A stretch of DNA of 53,713 nucleotides from Paenibacillus barengoltzii NBRC 101215 (GTDB lineage: Bacteria; Bacillota; Bacilli; Paenibacillales; Paenibacillaceae), in contig NZ_BILV01000046.1 of the NCBI RefSeq assembly GCF_004000745.1, forward strand, positions 1 to 53,713. The letters are read 5' to 3'. The notes below the pieces were generated by a model. The model was not told the origin of the DNA and did no database searches. It was given only the letters and a program-made list of their open reading frames with translations. Shown here in pieces: positions 26,601 to 35,047 of this stretch. The first letter of the stretch is position 1, and each line of letters opens with the position of its first letter. The position numbers and the translations under genes are program-made.

Positions 26601-28800
26601 AATACTGGCTTCCTTCCACATGTCCTTTGAGTATGCCGACCTTCCCCAGCGCTTTGCTTACTCCCGGCAAGAACCATAGCGGCATCGCCACGGTCACGTT
26701 GCCCTTGACATAAGTAGACCGTTCCGCTGGATCCACTCCGGTATTCAGCGCGATCATGGCCAACATCCGTGACAATCGTTGCTCACTGCGCCCATGCAGC
26801 AGCAGAAATAATCTGAGATGATCCCGGTAGGTCAAATCGACTTTCAGATAGTCGCTTAGTTGAATCTTTCCGTCCCGGGTTAAAGAAATCATGTCCTGCA
26901 GCGCATGTTGTGCTCCGTACAACAAGGCTGCGGCAAACACCAACAGCGGGTTGCCTTTAGCCGCATTTTTCACCAAGCCCTCCATCGTCCGAATTGCCAG
27001 CCGCATGGCAAAAATCTCACCAAACGCTGCAGCGATATTCCCCGCCGGATGGTGCGCGCCGTACAGAATATACTCAACCTCTTGGCTCTCCGGTGCCAGC
27101 TGGCCGCGAATCGCTTCCAGCGCATCAGCTTGGTTTTTGCCCTCGAACAAACCATTTAAGACACTGACATCCAGGAAATGAAAATAACTCGCAACGTATT
27201 CCGTTTGATAAACGTTGTCCGACATGCCGCCCATCAGGCTTGCTAATCCGCCATAGATATTGTCCATCATCCCCATGGAGGCGCGTCCTGCCTCACTTGG
27301 ATCATCGTTTACGCTCGTAGCCCCCGCCTCCTCGCCGGCAACGGAACGGTTTAACGAACGGTTCGCTTCCATCTTCGCCTTTAGCTGATCGAATTGGGCT
27401 TGATGTTCTTTTAGTCCGTTTTTGAGCTGTTCGATCTTGCGTATCCTACTCGCAGCATCCTTCAGTGTAGCGCTGGCCGCCTTCTCTGTAGCCTTCCGCT
27501 CCTTATCAGAGGACCGGTGGGCATCCAGTCTTCGGGCACTCGCTTCTAAAATATTGCCTGAACCGGATGTAACGAATTGCCGCAAATAAGCATCACTTGC
27601 CCTGACAGCGCTATTCACGCTCGAAGCAAAAGAGCTGGGCGGAGCTGTGGCGGATAATACGGAACCGCTTTGTGCCAGCAGCGTATTTCCCGCGCTTCGA
27701 AGTTCAGCAAATGCCGTGGTTTGCCGATCCATATCTGAGCCCAGGCTAGCGAATAACTCATCGGACAGCAGCAAGGAGTCGGCTTGGGCCCGGATCTCTT
27801 CAATAGCCGCTCCTTCGCCAACCGGATCCGAGCTGCCGCTGCGGGTGCTTGTCCCGGCGGACACCTCGTTATAAGCCGCTTGTTCCGGACGATTCTCCGC
27901 CTCGGCGATCGTTTGCCGCATCTGTTCATTGATCCGTCGCGCTTCATCGAGCAGCGACTTTGCCTGCGGCAGGACCGCGGCATGCTTCTGCTCTGCAGTA
28001 CGCAATGCACGATCCAATGCAGCAAACAACCCGCTGGTTGCAGAACGGTAGCGGCTGATTTGCGCTGTATACATCCGATCCTCCGGTTCCAGGCCTGCAT
28101 CCGCCTCAACTTGGCTCACAAATTCAGGATATTCGGCAGCGGCATCAGCCAGCGTGGAGAGACTATCGCTCCCCCCGCCTCCTGACAGCGCCTTCGCATA
28201 AGGCTCCACCGTCTTGCCGGCTTGTCGTTGCAGCTCCAGGAGCTGGTCCAGCTTGGCCTCCCTCTGGTCGTAGAGCTTCTGCAGCTTCCCCAGCAAATCT
28301 ACCGTATTCGAGGCTTCCTTCATGACTCCAGCCATCGGTTTAAAGCGATTAAGCAGCTCGATGGTAATGTCGATGGGTGCCCGATACTTCATTTGCTCGC
28401 GAATTTGTTGTTCGAACACCGGATATGTCCCGATCGGATGCATGAATTCGACGGCAGAGGAATCCAACCTCGCATTTAGCAGAGGGAATCCTTCCTTTTG
28501 CCGGACCAGCTCGAATTGGTCTTGGAGCACCTTCGACATGATGTAATTCCCATCCGTTTGCCCGTATGCAAATAACCCGTACCGTTCAGCCAATTCACGA
28601 TCGTATGCTGACAGGACCGATCTCGAAGCTGCGTGCACCAAGGTCTCCACCTGAGCTTGCAAAGCAAACATGCGGGCGAAATCGATAAACAGGGCAACAA
28701 ACGCAAACACCGCGGCAAATATGACGATAAAAAATACCGTGACCGCCCCGTGCTCCGAGCGATTCCGTGAAAACACCGACAACTCCGCCTCCTTCTCCAT
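26569..28800 (-). CDS. Large TadG-like protein of the Tad pilus locus
   Basis: About 743 residues. An N-terminal hydrophobic segment (GAVTVFFIVIFAAVFAFVALFIDFARMF) follows the TadE/TadG pattern. Next comes a long predicted coiled-coil region at about 200-540, rich in Glu, Lys, Ala and Gln, and a C-terminal domain with hydrophobic patches. Firmicute Tad loci commonly carry such long TadG or DUF5702-like proteins, probably minor pilins or envelope tethers. The start is uncertain. ATG at 28800 is coupled to the upstream stop, but an AAGGAGG sequence just inside the frame could instead serve TTG at 28782. Confidence 0.72.
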   Translation of the reverse strand: MEKEAELSVFSRNRSEHGAVTVFFIVIFAAVFAFVALFIDFARMFALQAQVETLVHAASRSVLSAYDRELAERYGLFAYGQTDGNYIMSKVLQDQFELVRQKEGFPLLNARLDSSAVEFMHPIGTYPVFEQQIREQMKYRAPIDITIELLNRFKPMAGVMKEASNTVDLLGKLQKLYDQREAKLDQLLELQRQAGKTVEPYAKALSGGGGSDSLSTLADAAAEYPEFVSQVEADAGLEPEDRMYTAQISRYRSATSGLFAALDRALRTAEQKHAAVLPQAKSLLDEARRINEQMRQTIAEAENRPEQAAYNEVSAGTSTRSGSSDPVGEGAAIEEIRAQADSLLLSDELFASLGSDMDRQTTAFAELRSAGNTLLAQSGSVLSATAPPSSFASSVNSAVRASDAYLRQFVTSGSGNILEASARRLDAHRSSDKERKATEKAASATLKDAASRIRKIEQLKNGLKEHQAQFDQLKAKMEANRSLNRSVAGEEAGATSVNDDPSEAGRASMGMMDNIYGGLASLMGGMSDNVYQTEYVASYFHFLDVSVLNGLFEGKNQADALEAIRGQLAPESQEVEYILYGAHHPAGNIAAAFGEIFAMRLAIRTMEGLVKNAAKGNPLLVFAAALLYGAQHALQDMISLTRDGKIQLSDYLKVDLTYRDHLRLFLLLHGRSEQRLSRMLAMIALNTGVDPAERSTYVKGNVTVAMPLWFLPGVSKALGKVGILKGHVEGSQYYVAKQADFSY

Positions 28801-28804
28801 CCGG

Positions 28805-29467
28805 TTATTTTCCGAACCGTACCAACGCTTCTTGCGCCTCCTGCTTGTCCATTCCTCCCGCACCTGTACCGCTTCGGAACTTCTCGCCATAATATCGCGC
28901 CAGTTCAACGGTCCGGATCCATTCTGTTGGCTCGACCACATACGATTCAGCCCGACTGCGCTGATGGATATCGTCAATCCAGGCCTCCAACGGAGCCAGC
29001 GGGATCAGCCGATCCAGCGCAACACTGACCTTGCGCAGCAGTAATCGGTTATCATAGCCCATCTCCCCGTCGATGCCTTCTGGCAGCTTAGTCCCTGTCC
29101 GATTCAGCTTCTTTAACGGAAGCGACTGGCCCTCTCCATCACCTGCACCCGCAGGCAATGTCAACTTCACCACTCCGCTGCCGCCGTCCCCGCCAAAAAT
29201 CGCTTGCAGCAACCCATCATCCCCGAGTCGCCAATAGAGGGAGTCGTGCTTGCCATCGACATAGGCTCCGGTTAAGCCGTCCCGGTAGCTGTTATCCCAG
29301 GTATAAGCGGTTCGCTCTGCCGCAACGATGGCCGCTTGCCCCAATAGTGCCTGTTGATAAAGGTAAAGACAGAAGAACAGAAGAATCAGTACCGTGTAAA
29401 AAATCAACGGAAGCACCAAAGAAGATTCGATCGTAAAAACCCCGCGTTGATCCTGCCAAAGCTTCAT
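28805..29467 (-). CDS. tadE: TadE-family pseudopilin
   Basis: Protein of 220 residues. The N terminus RGVFTIESSLVLPLIFYTVLILLFFCLYLY has Glu at +5 after Gly, as expected for TadE pseudopilins processed by the A24 peptidase. The rest is a soluble extracellular domain with a Gly/Asp-rich loop. It starts 2 bp after the flp stop, so translation is probably coupled. Confidence 0.85.
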   Translation of the reverse strand: MKLWQDQRGVFTIESSLVLPLIFYTVLILLFFCLYLYQQALLGQAAIVAAERTAYTWDNSYRDGLTGAYVDGKHDSLYWRLGDDGLLQAIFGGDGGSGVVKLTLPAGAGDGEGQSLPLKKLNRTGTKLPEGIDGEMGYDNRLLLRKVSVALDRLIPLAPLEAWIDDIHQRSRAESYVVEPTEWIRTVELARYYGEKFRSGTGAGGMDKQEAQEALVRFGK

Positions 29468-29469
29468 TC

Positions 29470-29664
29470 TTACGTCTCGTCCATGAAGTTTTCCGTTTTC
29501 GTCTTAGCTTTATCGAGCAAGCTCTCAATAATCGCCTTCAATTGTTTGCGAAAAATCGCAGCGATAATCACAATCACCGCGATAATCAGGATCATTTCCA
29601 GCATTCCAAGCCCCTCTTCATTACGCCAAAAGCTTCTCATCTCTTTGCGAATTGTCGTTAACAT
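29470..29664 (-). CDS. flp: Flp-type major pilin
   Basis: Pilin of 64 residues. A short basic leader ends EEG, and cleavage after Gly18 would leave LGMLEMILIIAVIVIIAAIF with Glu at +5. This is the Flp1-like signature. The hydrophobic helix is followed by a charged tail. GAGGAGG precedes the ATG. It is the likely major subunit of the Tad pilus and sits centrally in the operon. Confidence 0.92.
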   Translation of the reverse strand: MLTTIRKEMRSFWRNEEGLGMLEMILIIAVIVIIAAIFRKQLKAIIESLLDKAKTKTENFMDET

Positions 29665-29686
29665 GTTTTCTCCTCCTCTGTGTGCA

Positions 29687-30562
29687 TTACAAATTCATGA
29701 TCATAAAAGCCGGTGCCCCAACCAAAATCAGTACGGCCATAAACAGCAGCACCATCGGAAACACCAGCTTGGACGAAGCTTGCTCGCCCAACGTTCTGCT
29801 GACGGCTTTGCGTTTCTCCCACAATGAATGGGACAAGTCTCGCAGAGCCAGAGCAAAATCCTCCCCGCCGCGGCGGTAGTTTAATAGAACGGCCGTCGTA
29901 AAAGCCGACACCTCCTGAATGCCGCAGCGTTTGCTGAATCCTTCCATCGCCTGCTGAAATGAATCCCCCCCTTCCCATTCCTTCTGCATCTGCAGCAGCT
30001 CCCGGTATAAGGGATGTCCGATTTGCTCCCGCTTGCGCTCAAGGCATAACTTTATCGCCTGCTGAACAGTTGATCCGGCACCTACCAACAGCACAATTTT
30101 GTTCAGCAGCTCCGGCAGCTCCAGCAAGACAGCCTGTTCCCGCCGCTGAACCTTTCGATAAAGGTCATTGAGCAGCGCCATCGGCACCAACACAGCGAAC
30201 AGGACGCCGATCCCTAAGCCGGCAGGGCCGTCGCTCAACAACGTCATCAGACCCCCGAACAGGAGGCAAATGTAACCGTACGTGAGCGCCTCCGATAGCC
30301 AGAGCAGCGTCATTTCGCGGCTGCGCCGGCTGCCGCCGATTTTCTGCACGGCACGCTGAACCTTAAAGAAGAAGCCGGGAAAACGCTGTGATACCTTCAT
30401 TCGTTCCAAGAGCAGCAGCATCGGCGGCGAAAACCGAACAAGCTTTAATCCCTCCAGAGGCAAATCCGTATGCCACCGATAGAGGGGACGAGAGTTCTGG
30501 TAAACGTATAGCCAGCCTCCGCTCAACACGAATAGCAGCAAACCCGAAACCACAAGGTACAA
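29687..30562 (-). CDS. tadC: Tad secretion inner-membrane protein TadC
   Basis: GspF-like platform protein of 291 residues with three or four membrane helices. The family core LLELPELLNKIVLLVGAGSTVQQAIKLC is present, as is the C-terminal SSKLVFPMVLLFMAVLILVGAPA. The start reads as TTG at 30562 behind AGGGGG. It lies 16 bp after tadB, with which it should form the membrane platform. Confidence 0.88.
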   Translation of the reverse strand: MYLVVSGLLLFVLSGGWLYVYQNSRPLYRWHTDLPLEGLKLVRFSPPMLLLLERMKVSQRFPGFFFKVQRAVQKIGGSRRSREMTLLWLSEALTYGYICLLFGGLMTLLSDGPAGLGIGVLFAVLVPMALLNDLYRKVQRREQAVLLELPELLNKIVLLVGAGSTVQQAIKLCLERKREQIGHPLYRELLQMQKEWEGGDSFQQAMEGFSKRCGIQEVSAFTTAVLLNYRRGGEDFALALRDLSHSLWEKRKAVSRTLGEQASSKLVFPMVLLFMAVLILVGAPAFMIMNL

Positions 30563-30578
30563 TCAACGAACGCCCCCT

Positions 30579-31415
30579 TTACACTCGGATATTGATGATC
30601 TTTAACATCAGCCAGGCGCAGATTGCGTATAGAAGCAACGCCAAGCCTGAAATCAGCAACCCGGCACCTTGATGCAGCGGACGCATATAGTCCGGAGATG
30701 TGAGTTGCATAAAGAGCAAGAACAAGACCGGTGCTGCTAACATCGCTTTCGCTTCAAATCGTTTCTGGGCAATCATCACGCTGATCTCCTGCGTGATCTC
30801 CAGCTTCTCACCGATCAGGTTCGATGTCCGCCGGATCACTTCCACCAGATCACCACCGGAACGCTTGCAGGTCGTAAACACATCGGCAAAATTGTCGATA
30901 TCCTCCATGGCGGCACGTCGGCTGAAATCCAGCAGCGCCTCCTCAATAGGCTGACCGTAATCCATCCGGGCGCAGATGATCGCAAGCTCCCGCATGACAT
31001 CGTTATCGCCGTCCGGATACAGCAGTCTTAGATCGTCGATCGCCTCACGAAAGCCGTTCTCTACGGAGCGGCCAGCAGCCAATGAAGAGGACAGCGAGTA
31101 TAACGCTTGCTTAAAATGCAGGCTCAGATTCTCCCGTCTTCGGCGCAGCAGGTAACGGCTCCAGAACTTGGGCGTGTATAAGCCGCTTAACGAAAGCAAC
31201 AGTGCCAGCGGGAGGGAATGGAAGAAAATGTAACCTAGTGTAAAGAAAGCAGTTCCTCCAACCAACGTGCAGATCAGCCGCTGTCGCGGAGACAGAGGAT
31301 ACACCCGGTAATCCGCAAGACTTGTTTGATCCGTCGCCGGCTTTATCCCCGCCTTCCTGCGCTGCAAGCCGGACCTTGCTTTCAGCAACAAAATGAACCC
31401 TCTCCTTCCCAGCAT
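30579..31415 (-). CDS. tadB: Tad secretion inner-membrane protein TadB
   Basis: Platform protein of 278 residues. The GspF-like motif appears as FKQALYSLSSSLAAGRSVENGFREA and FADVFTTCKRSGGDLVEVIRRTS, with hydrophobic helices at both ends. Its ATG overlaps the tadA stop in TAATG, so translation is coupled. Confidence 0.9.
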   Translation of the reverse strand: MLGRRGFILLLKARSGLQRRKAGIKPATDQTSLADYRVYPLSPRQRLICTLVGGTAFFTLGYIFFHSLPLALLLSLSGLYTPKFWSRYLLRRRRENLSLHFKQALYSLSSSLAAGRSVENGFREAIDDLRLLYPDGDNDVMRELAIICARMDYGQPIEEALLDFSRRAAMEDIDNFADVFTTCKRSGGDLVEVIRRTSNLIGEKLEITQEISVMIAQKRFEAKAMLAAPVLFLLFMQLTSPDYMRPLHQGAGLLISGLALLLYAICAWLMLKIINIRV

Positions 31416-32638
31416 TAATCGACCGGCAATCCAGCCATACGCAGCTTGTCCGTGTGGATTAACTTAGCGCCGCTGCTCTGTAAATGCCCCACAATTCGGC
31501 CGTTCTGCTCCCCTTCCTCCTGGAACGTAAACAGCGGCTGAAGCACCACCTCCCCGTCCCGCAGGCCAACCACCTCGGAAATTTCAGTTACTCGGCGTGA
31601 GCGGTCACGCAACCGCGACAAATGAACGAAAACATCGATCGACGAAGCGATCTGCTGACGAACAACCGGAAGCGGCAACTCGGCTCCACTCAACACCATC
31701 GTCTCCAACCTGCTGATCATATCTGCTGTGCTGTTGGCATGCCCCGTCGAAAGAGAGCCATCATGGCCAGTGTTCATGGCCTGAAGCATATCCAGCGCTT
31801 CCGCCCCGCGCACCTCCCCAACGATAATCCGGTTGGGCCGCATCCGCAGCGAAGATCGGATTAGCTCGCGCACGGTAATTTCGCCTTTCCCTTCCGTATT
31901 GGCATTCCGGGTTTCGAGCGATACGAGATTCGGGACCGTAACGATTTGCAGCTCGGCGGAATCCTCGATCGTAATCACCCGCTCATCGGGTGGGATGAAC
32001 TGGGACAAGGCGTTTAAAAACGTCGTTTTCCCCGAGCCCGTTCCGCCGCTGATAAAGATGTTGTATTTGCTTCGCACCAGCCGCTGCAGCAGCTCCGCCG
32101 CTTCCTCGCTCAGGGAGCCAATCGCAACCAACTGCTCCATGGTTAACGGCCGTTCCGGGAATTTGCGAATGGTCATCGTTGGGCCCTTTAAAGCGATGGG
32201 AGGCAGTACGATATTTACCCGCGACCCGTCCCGCAGACGCGCATCAACGATTGGCGACGATTCGTTCACTACCCGGTTCACGCCGGAAACGATCATCTGG
32301 ATAATGTCTTCCAAGCGCTCCCGGGACTCAAAGCGGACAGGAATCCGCTGAACCTGCCCCTCCCGTTCGACGAAGATTTCCTCATGACTGTTGATCATAA
32401 TCTCTGTAACGCTGCGATCCTCAACGAGCGGCTGAAGAATATCTAGCCCGCGAAACGAATCGTACAACCTGCGCACCCATTTCCGCTTCTCAGCCGCCGT
32501 TGCCCCACTTAATCTCCGATCCTCCAGAACGCGTCGCTCGATATAGTCCATCAGTTGGTCATCGTTCAGAACAGAGGTGACATCCAGCCCCTGACGAATT
32601 TCATTGCGCAGGGCGGTAAATTCCGCTTCCTCCATCAT
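31415..32638 (-). CDS. tadA: Tad pilus assembly ATPase TadA/CpaF
   Basis: Hexameric secretion ATPase of 407 residues powering pilus assembly. Walker A GGTGSGKT lies at about 198-205; the Asp box VITIEDSAEL, Walker B region RIIVGEVRGAEAL and the His box STGHANS are all visible. The ATG at 32638 follows TGGAGGG and overlaps tadZ by 38 bp. Confidence 0.96.
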   Translation of the reverse strand: MMEEAEFTALRNEIRQGLDVTSVLNDDQLMDYIERRVLEDRRLSGATAAEKRKWVRRLYDSFRGLDILQPLVEDRSVTEIMINSHEEIFVEREGQVQRIPVRFESRERLEDIIQMIVSGVNRVVNESSPIVDARLRDGSRVNIVLPPIALKGPTMTIRKFPERPLTMEQLVAIGSLSEEAAELLQRLVRSKYNIFISGGTGSGKTTFLNALSQFIPPDERVITIEDSAELQIVTVPNLVSLETRNANTEGKGEITVRELIRSSLRMRPNRIIVGEVRGAEALDMLQAMNTGHDGSLSTGHANSTADMISRLETMVLSGAELPLPVVRQQIASSIDVFVHLSRLRDRSRRVTEISEVVGLRDGEVVLQPLFTFQEEGEQNGRIVGHLQSSGAKLIHTDKLRMAGLPVD

Positions 32639-33779
32639 GAATCCCTCCAGCACCAGCGAATGACGGTTCCTCACCCTGAAGCTCACGGCAAAGCCGAATC
32701 ATATCGCGTTGATACAGCGGCGAATGCAGCAATTCACCTTGGCGGCTGCCCTGACTCCAGGCTGGAATATACGATAGCGTAGCTCGCAGTTTCATCTCGG
32801 GACGCTGCAAATCAGCCAGCGGCTTGCCTGTGTATCGATTCAGTGCAAAACAGGTTTTCTTCAGAAGCGACCGGTAAAAATCCGGCCGAGTACGTTCCAG
32901 ATGAGTCAGCCATCCCCGGGTTTTACGCATTACTCCCCAATCCTCCGTTACGATCCATACAATACGATCCGCCCGTTCCAGCACCGCATCCATACGTCCA
33001 TCTGGAAAGGAATCCATATCGACGATCACCGAGTCATACAAACCGCTGCCGGCAATGTACTCGATTAACTCCACTGTATCTTTGCGCTCCATTTCCAATA
33101 GCTCATTCAGATTATCCGGCGGGGCCAGCGTATCCCCTTGAAGTACGGGATGCCTGTAGGCATACGAGGAGATCGGAAAACGGGGCGGTTCCCGCCGATC
33201 CTCAGCCGCCTTCAAGTCGTACAGCAGCCGGGCTAAACCAGGCTTCTCCTCCTTTGATCTCTGCCCGGTAAACGGCGGTTCGCTGCCAATCGTCTCCAGG
33301 TTCAGGTAAAATACCTTCCCCCCTTCGGTCGCCAGCTGTCGGGCTAAATGAAGCGCCACCGTCGTTTTGCCTAAGCCTCCTACGGTTGAATAAACCCCAA
33401 TGACCAACGACTGCCCGCCGATGAGCACCTCCTTGCCTGAAGCTCCTTGAACGAGCTCGATCACCACAGAAAGCAGCTGATGCAACGACTGATATTTGTC
33501 GACGCGCAAACGATCCGAATGCTGTGGCCCACCGCCTTCCCCTAGTTCAATGAAGTAAAGCCCGGGGCGCTTCATGCCTTCTGCCGCCTCAAGGAACATC
33601 TGGTCACCCAACACCGCATCGATCTCTCCGCCGGATTCCAGCAGATATTGGGCAAATGCCTCCTTCCGGCTAAACGCAGTTACCACCAAACGCCGGTCGA
33701 ACTCGCTCTCATGAACATAATGCAAAAATGGTTCGATATACTCCTCCTCTTGCACGGCCAGCACCAATTTGATTGGAAT
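32601..33779 (-). CDS. TadZ/CpaE-like ATPase with apparent ATT start
   Basis: MinD/ParA-like localisation ATPase of about 392 residues. An N-terminal receiver-like domain begins (I/M)PIKLVLAVQEEEY, and a deviant Walker domain (VYSTVGGLGKTTVALHLA, SVIVDMDSFPDG) follows. No ATG, GTG or TTG is well placed. A perfect AAGGAGG lies upstream with 8 nt between GGAGG and ATT at 33779, which would give the normal family N terminus MPIKLVLA. A formal ATG at 33872 would translate through a terminator hairpin. It is the first gene of the Tad operon. Confidence 0.8.
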   Translation of the reverse strand: MPIKLVLAVQEEEYIEPFLHYVHESEFDRRLVVTAFSRKEAFAQYLLESGGEIDAVLGDQMFLEAAEGMKRPGLYFIELGEGGGPQHSDRLRVDKYQSLHQLLSVVIELVQGASGKEVLIGGQSLVIGVYSTVGGLGKTTVALHLARQLATEGGKVFYLNLETIGSEPPFTGQRSKEEKPGLARLLYDLKAAEDRREPPRFPISSYAYRHPVLQGDTLAPPDNLNELLEMERKDTVELIEYIAGSGLYDSVIVDMDSFPDGRMDAVLERADRIVWIVTEDWGVMRKTRGWLTHLERTRPDFYRSLLKKTCFALNRYTGKPLADLQRPEMKLRATLSYIPAWSQGSRQGELLHSPLYQRDMIRLCRELQGEEPSFAGAGGIHDGGSGIYRPAQ

Positions 33780-33810
33780 CTCAATCCCCTCCTTCAAGGA
33801 AAACGAGAAC

Positions 33811-33863
33811 AAAAAAAGCACCGCCCAATAACCCGATTTAACAATCGAGTAATGGACGGTGCT
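33811..33863 (-). terminator. Terminator/attenuator hairpin in the Tad operon leader
   Basis: On the minus strand AGCACCGTCCATTACTCGATT pairs almost perfectly, with G-U pairs, with AATCGGGTTATTGGGCGGTGCT in a stem of about 21 bp followed by seven T. It lies between the promoter (33893-33921) and the first gene. A competing small hairpin ACGGT-AGC-ACCGT (33856-33868) uses part of the same arm. Confidence 0.87.
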
Positions 33864-33892
33864 ACCGTTCAAATTTCCTTGATTTTATAATT

Positions 33893-33921
33893 ATTTTACT
33901 CTTTTTTCCATCATTAGTCAA
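33893..33921 (-). promoter_or_regulatory. Sigma-A promoter of the Tad operon
   Basis: On the minus strand TTGACT (33916-33921), 17-bp spacer, TAAAAT (33893-33898). Transcription would start near 33886, about 23 nt before the leader hairpin. Confidence 0.75.
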
Positions 33922-33995
33922 GAGTCTGAACCGACTTTACGAAAGCTTCGAAAAAGCGAAATCAAGCTGTTCCCTAATTTATTGAAGTAGTTTAA

Positions 33996-34442
33996 TCATT
34001 GTAGATCCCAGACTGATGAAGCCCTTGTTATTAGCTCTGTTATTACAGGTTGTATATCATCCATATCTTTTATTATTCTTTGATTACCTACTGGATTCAT
34101 ATGCTCATCTAATGTTAATTCATAAACGGTTGTTCCCTTTACAATTCTAACCCCATATTCATATCCTCCTTCTATTAATGGCCAAATTATTAGAGCATTG
34201 CCTGTCTCAGAATGATGAACACCAAGGTTCCCAGTAAAACTTAAATAACCTGGTGGTTTAACATTATATACATATCCATCTTTTTTTAAAATGTGATTAC
34301 CAAATTGACTTTTTGGAACGACCGTTAAAAAGTCATGATAGCGATTATTGGTCACTACATACCATACAACATTCCAGATTCCAAAAAGTACGATAAGACT
34401 AACACTAATTATAATAACTATTTTAGATTTCAAACTTCGCAT
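33996..34442 (-). CDS. Small membrane-anchored protein of the bacteriocin island, unknown function
   Basis: Protein of 148 residues that I do not recognise. One N-terminal membrane helix (about residues 8-30, IVIIISVSLIVLFGIWNVVWYVV) is followed by an extracytoplasmic domain with aromatic and Gly residues and an acidic C terminus. It overlaps the upstream ATPase gene by 13 bp and shares its AT-rich composition, so it belongs to the same operon. Position at the end of a bacteriocin operon makes an immunity or accessory role plausible, but this is inference only. Confidence 0.7.
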   Translation of the reverse strand: MRSLKSKIVIIISVSLIVLFGIWNVVWYVVTNNRYHDFLTVVPKSQFGNHILKKDGYVYNVKPPGYLSFTGNLGVHHSETGNALIIWPLIEGGYEYGVRIVKGTTVYELTLDEHMNPVGNQRIIKDMDDIQPVITELITRASSVWDLQ

Positions 34443-35047
34443 AAATTAACTACTCGTCCCCCCTGCTTTTTAATCTCTTCGTCATGTGTTACTAGAATAA
34501 TTGTTTTGCCAGCTTCATTAAACTTCCTTAGCAACCCCATAACGACATCCGCATTGTTCCGATCCAGCGATCCTGTAGGTTCATCCGCTAAAATCACATC
34601 ACATTTTTTGAGCATAAGACGAGCTAATGCCACCCGTTGTTGTTCCCCTCCCGAGAGGGTGTACACTTTATTGTTCAATTTATCTTCAAGCCCCACAAAT
34701 TTTAAAGCATCTGTAATAGAGATATCTGTCTTACAATCCTTTCGAATCAATTGGAGATTCTCTTTCACAGTCTTGTTATCGACCAAAGCAAAATTTTGAA
34801 ATAAGAACCCCACCTTTGTTCGGTAAAACCGAAGTTGGTTTCTTTTATCCGCAACATTCATTTCATCGACCCATATCGCCCCTGCATCAGGTTTTTCTAT
34901 GGCCCCAATGAGATTTAGTAAGGTGGTTTTACCGCAGCCGCTAGGGCCGGAAAAAATGATAAACTCCCCTGTCTCAACCGTTAGACTAAAGTTCTGAAAG
35001 AGAGGAACCCCGTTAAATGACTTGCATAGATTTTCAATTTTGATCAT
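34430..35047 (-). CDS. Bacteriocin-export ABC transporter ATPase, lactococcin 972 group
   Basis: Stand-alone ABC ATPase of 205 residues in the LolD/MacB-type branch. Walker A GPSGCGKT, signature LSGGEQQRVALARL and Walker B VILADEPTGSLD are intact. Together with its neighbour it matches the TIGR03608-type ATPase found beside lactococcin-972-like genes. The start overlaps the stop of the membrane-protein gene in TAATG, implying a one-to-one complex. Confidence 0.88.
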   Translation of the reverse strand: MIKIENLCKSFNGVPLFQNFSLTVETGEFIIFSGPSGCGKTTLLNLIGAIEKPDAGAIWVDEMNVADKRNQLRFYRTKVGFLFQNFALVDNKTVKENLQLIRKDCKTDISITDALKFVGLEDKLNNKVYTLSGGEQQRVALARLMLKKCDVILADEPTGSLDRNNADVVMGLLRKFNEAGKTIILVTHDEEIKKQGGRVVNLCEV

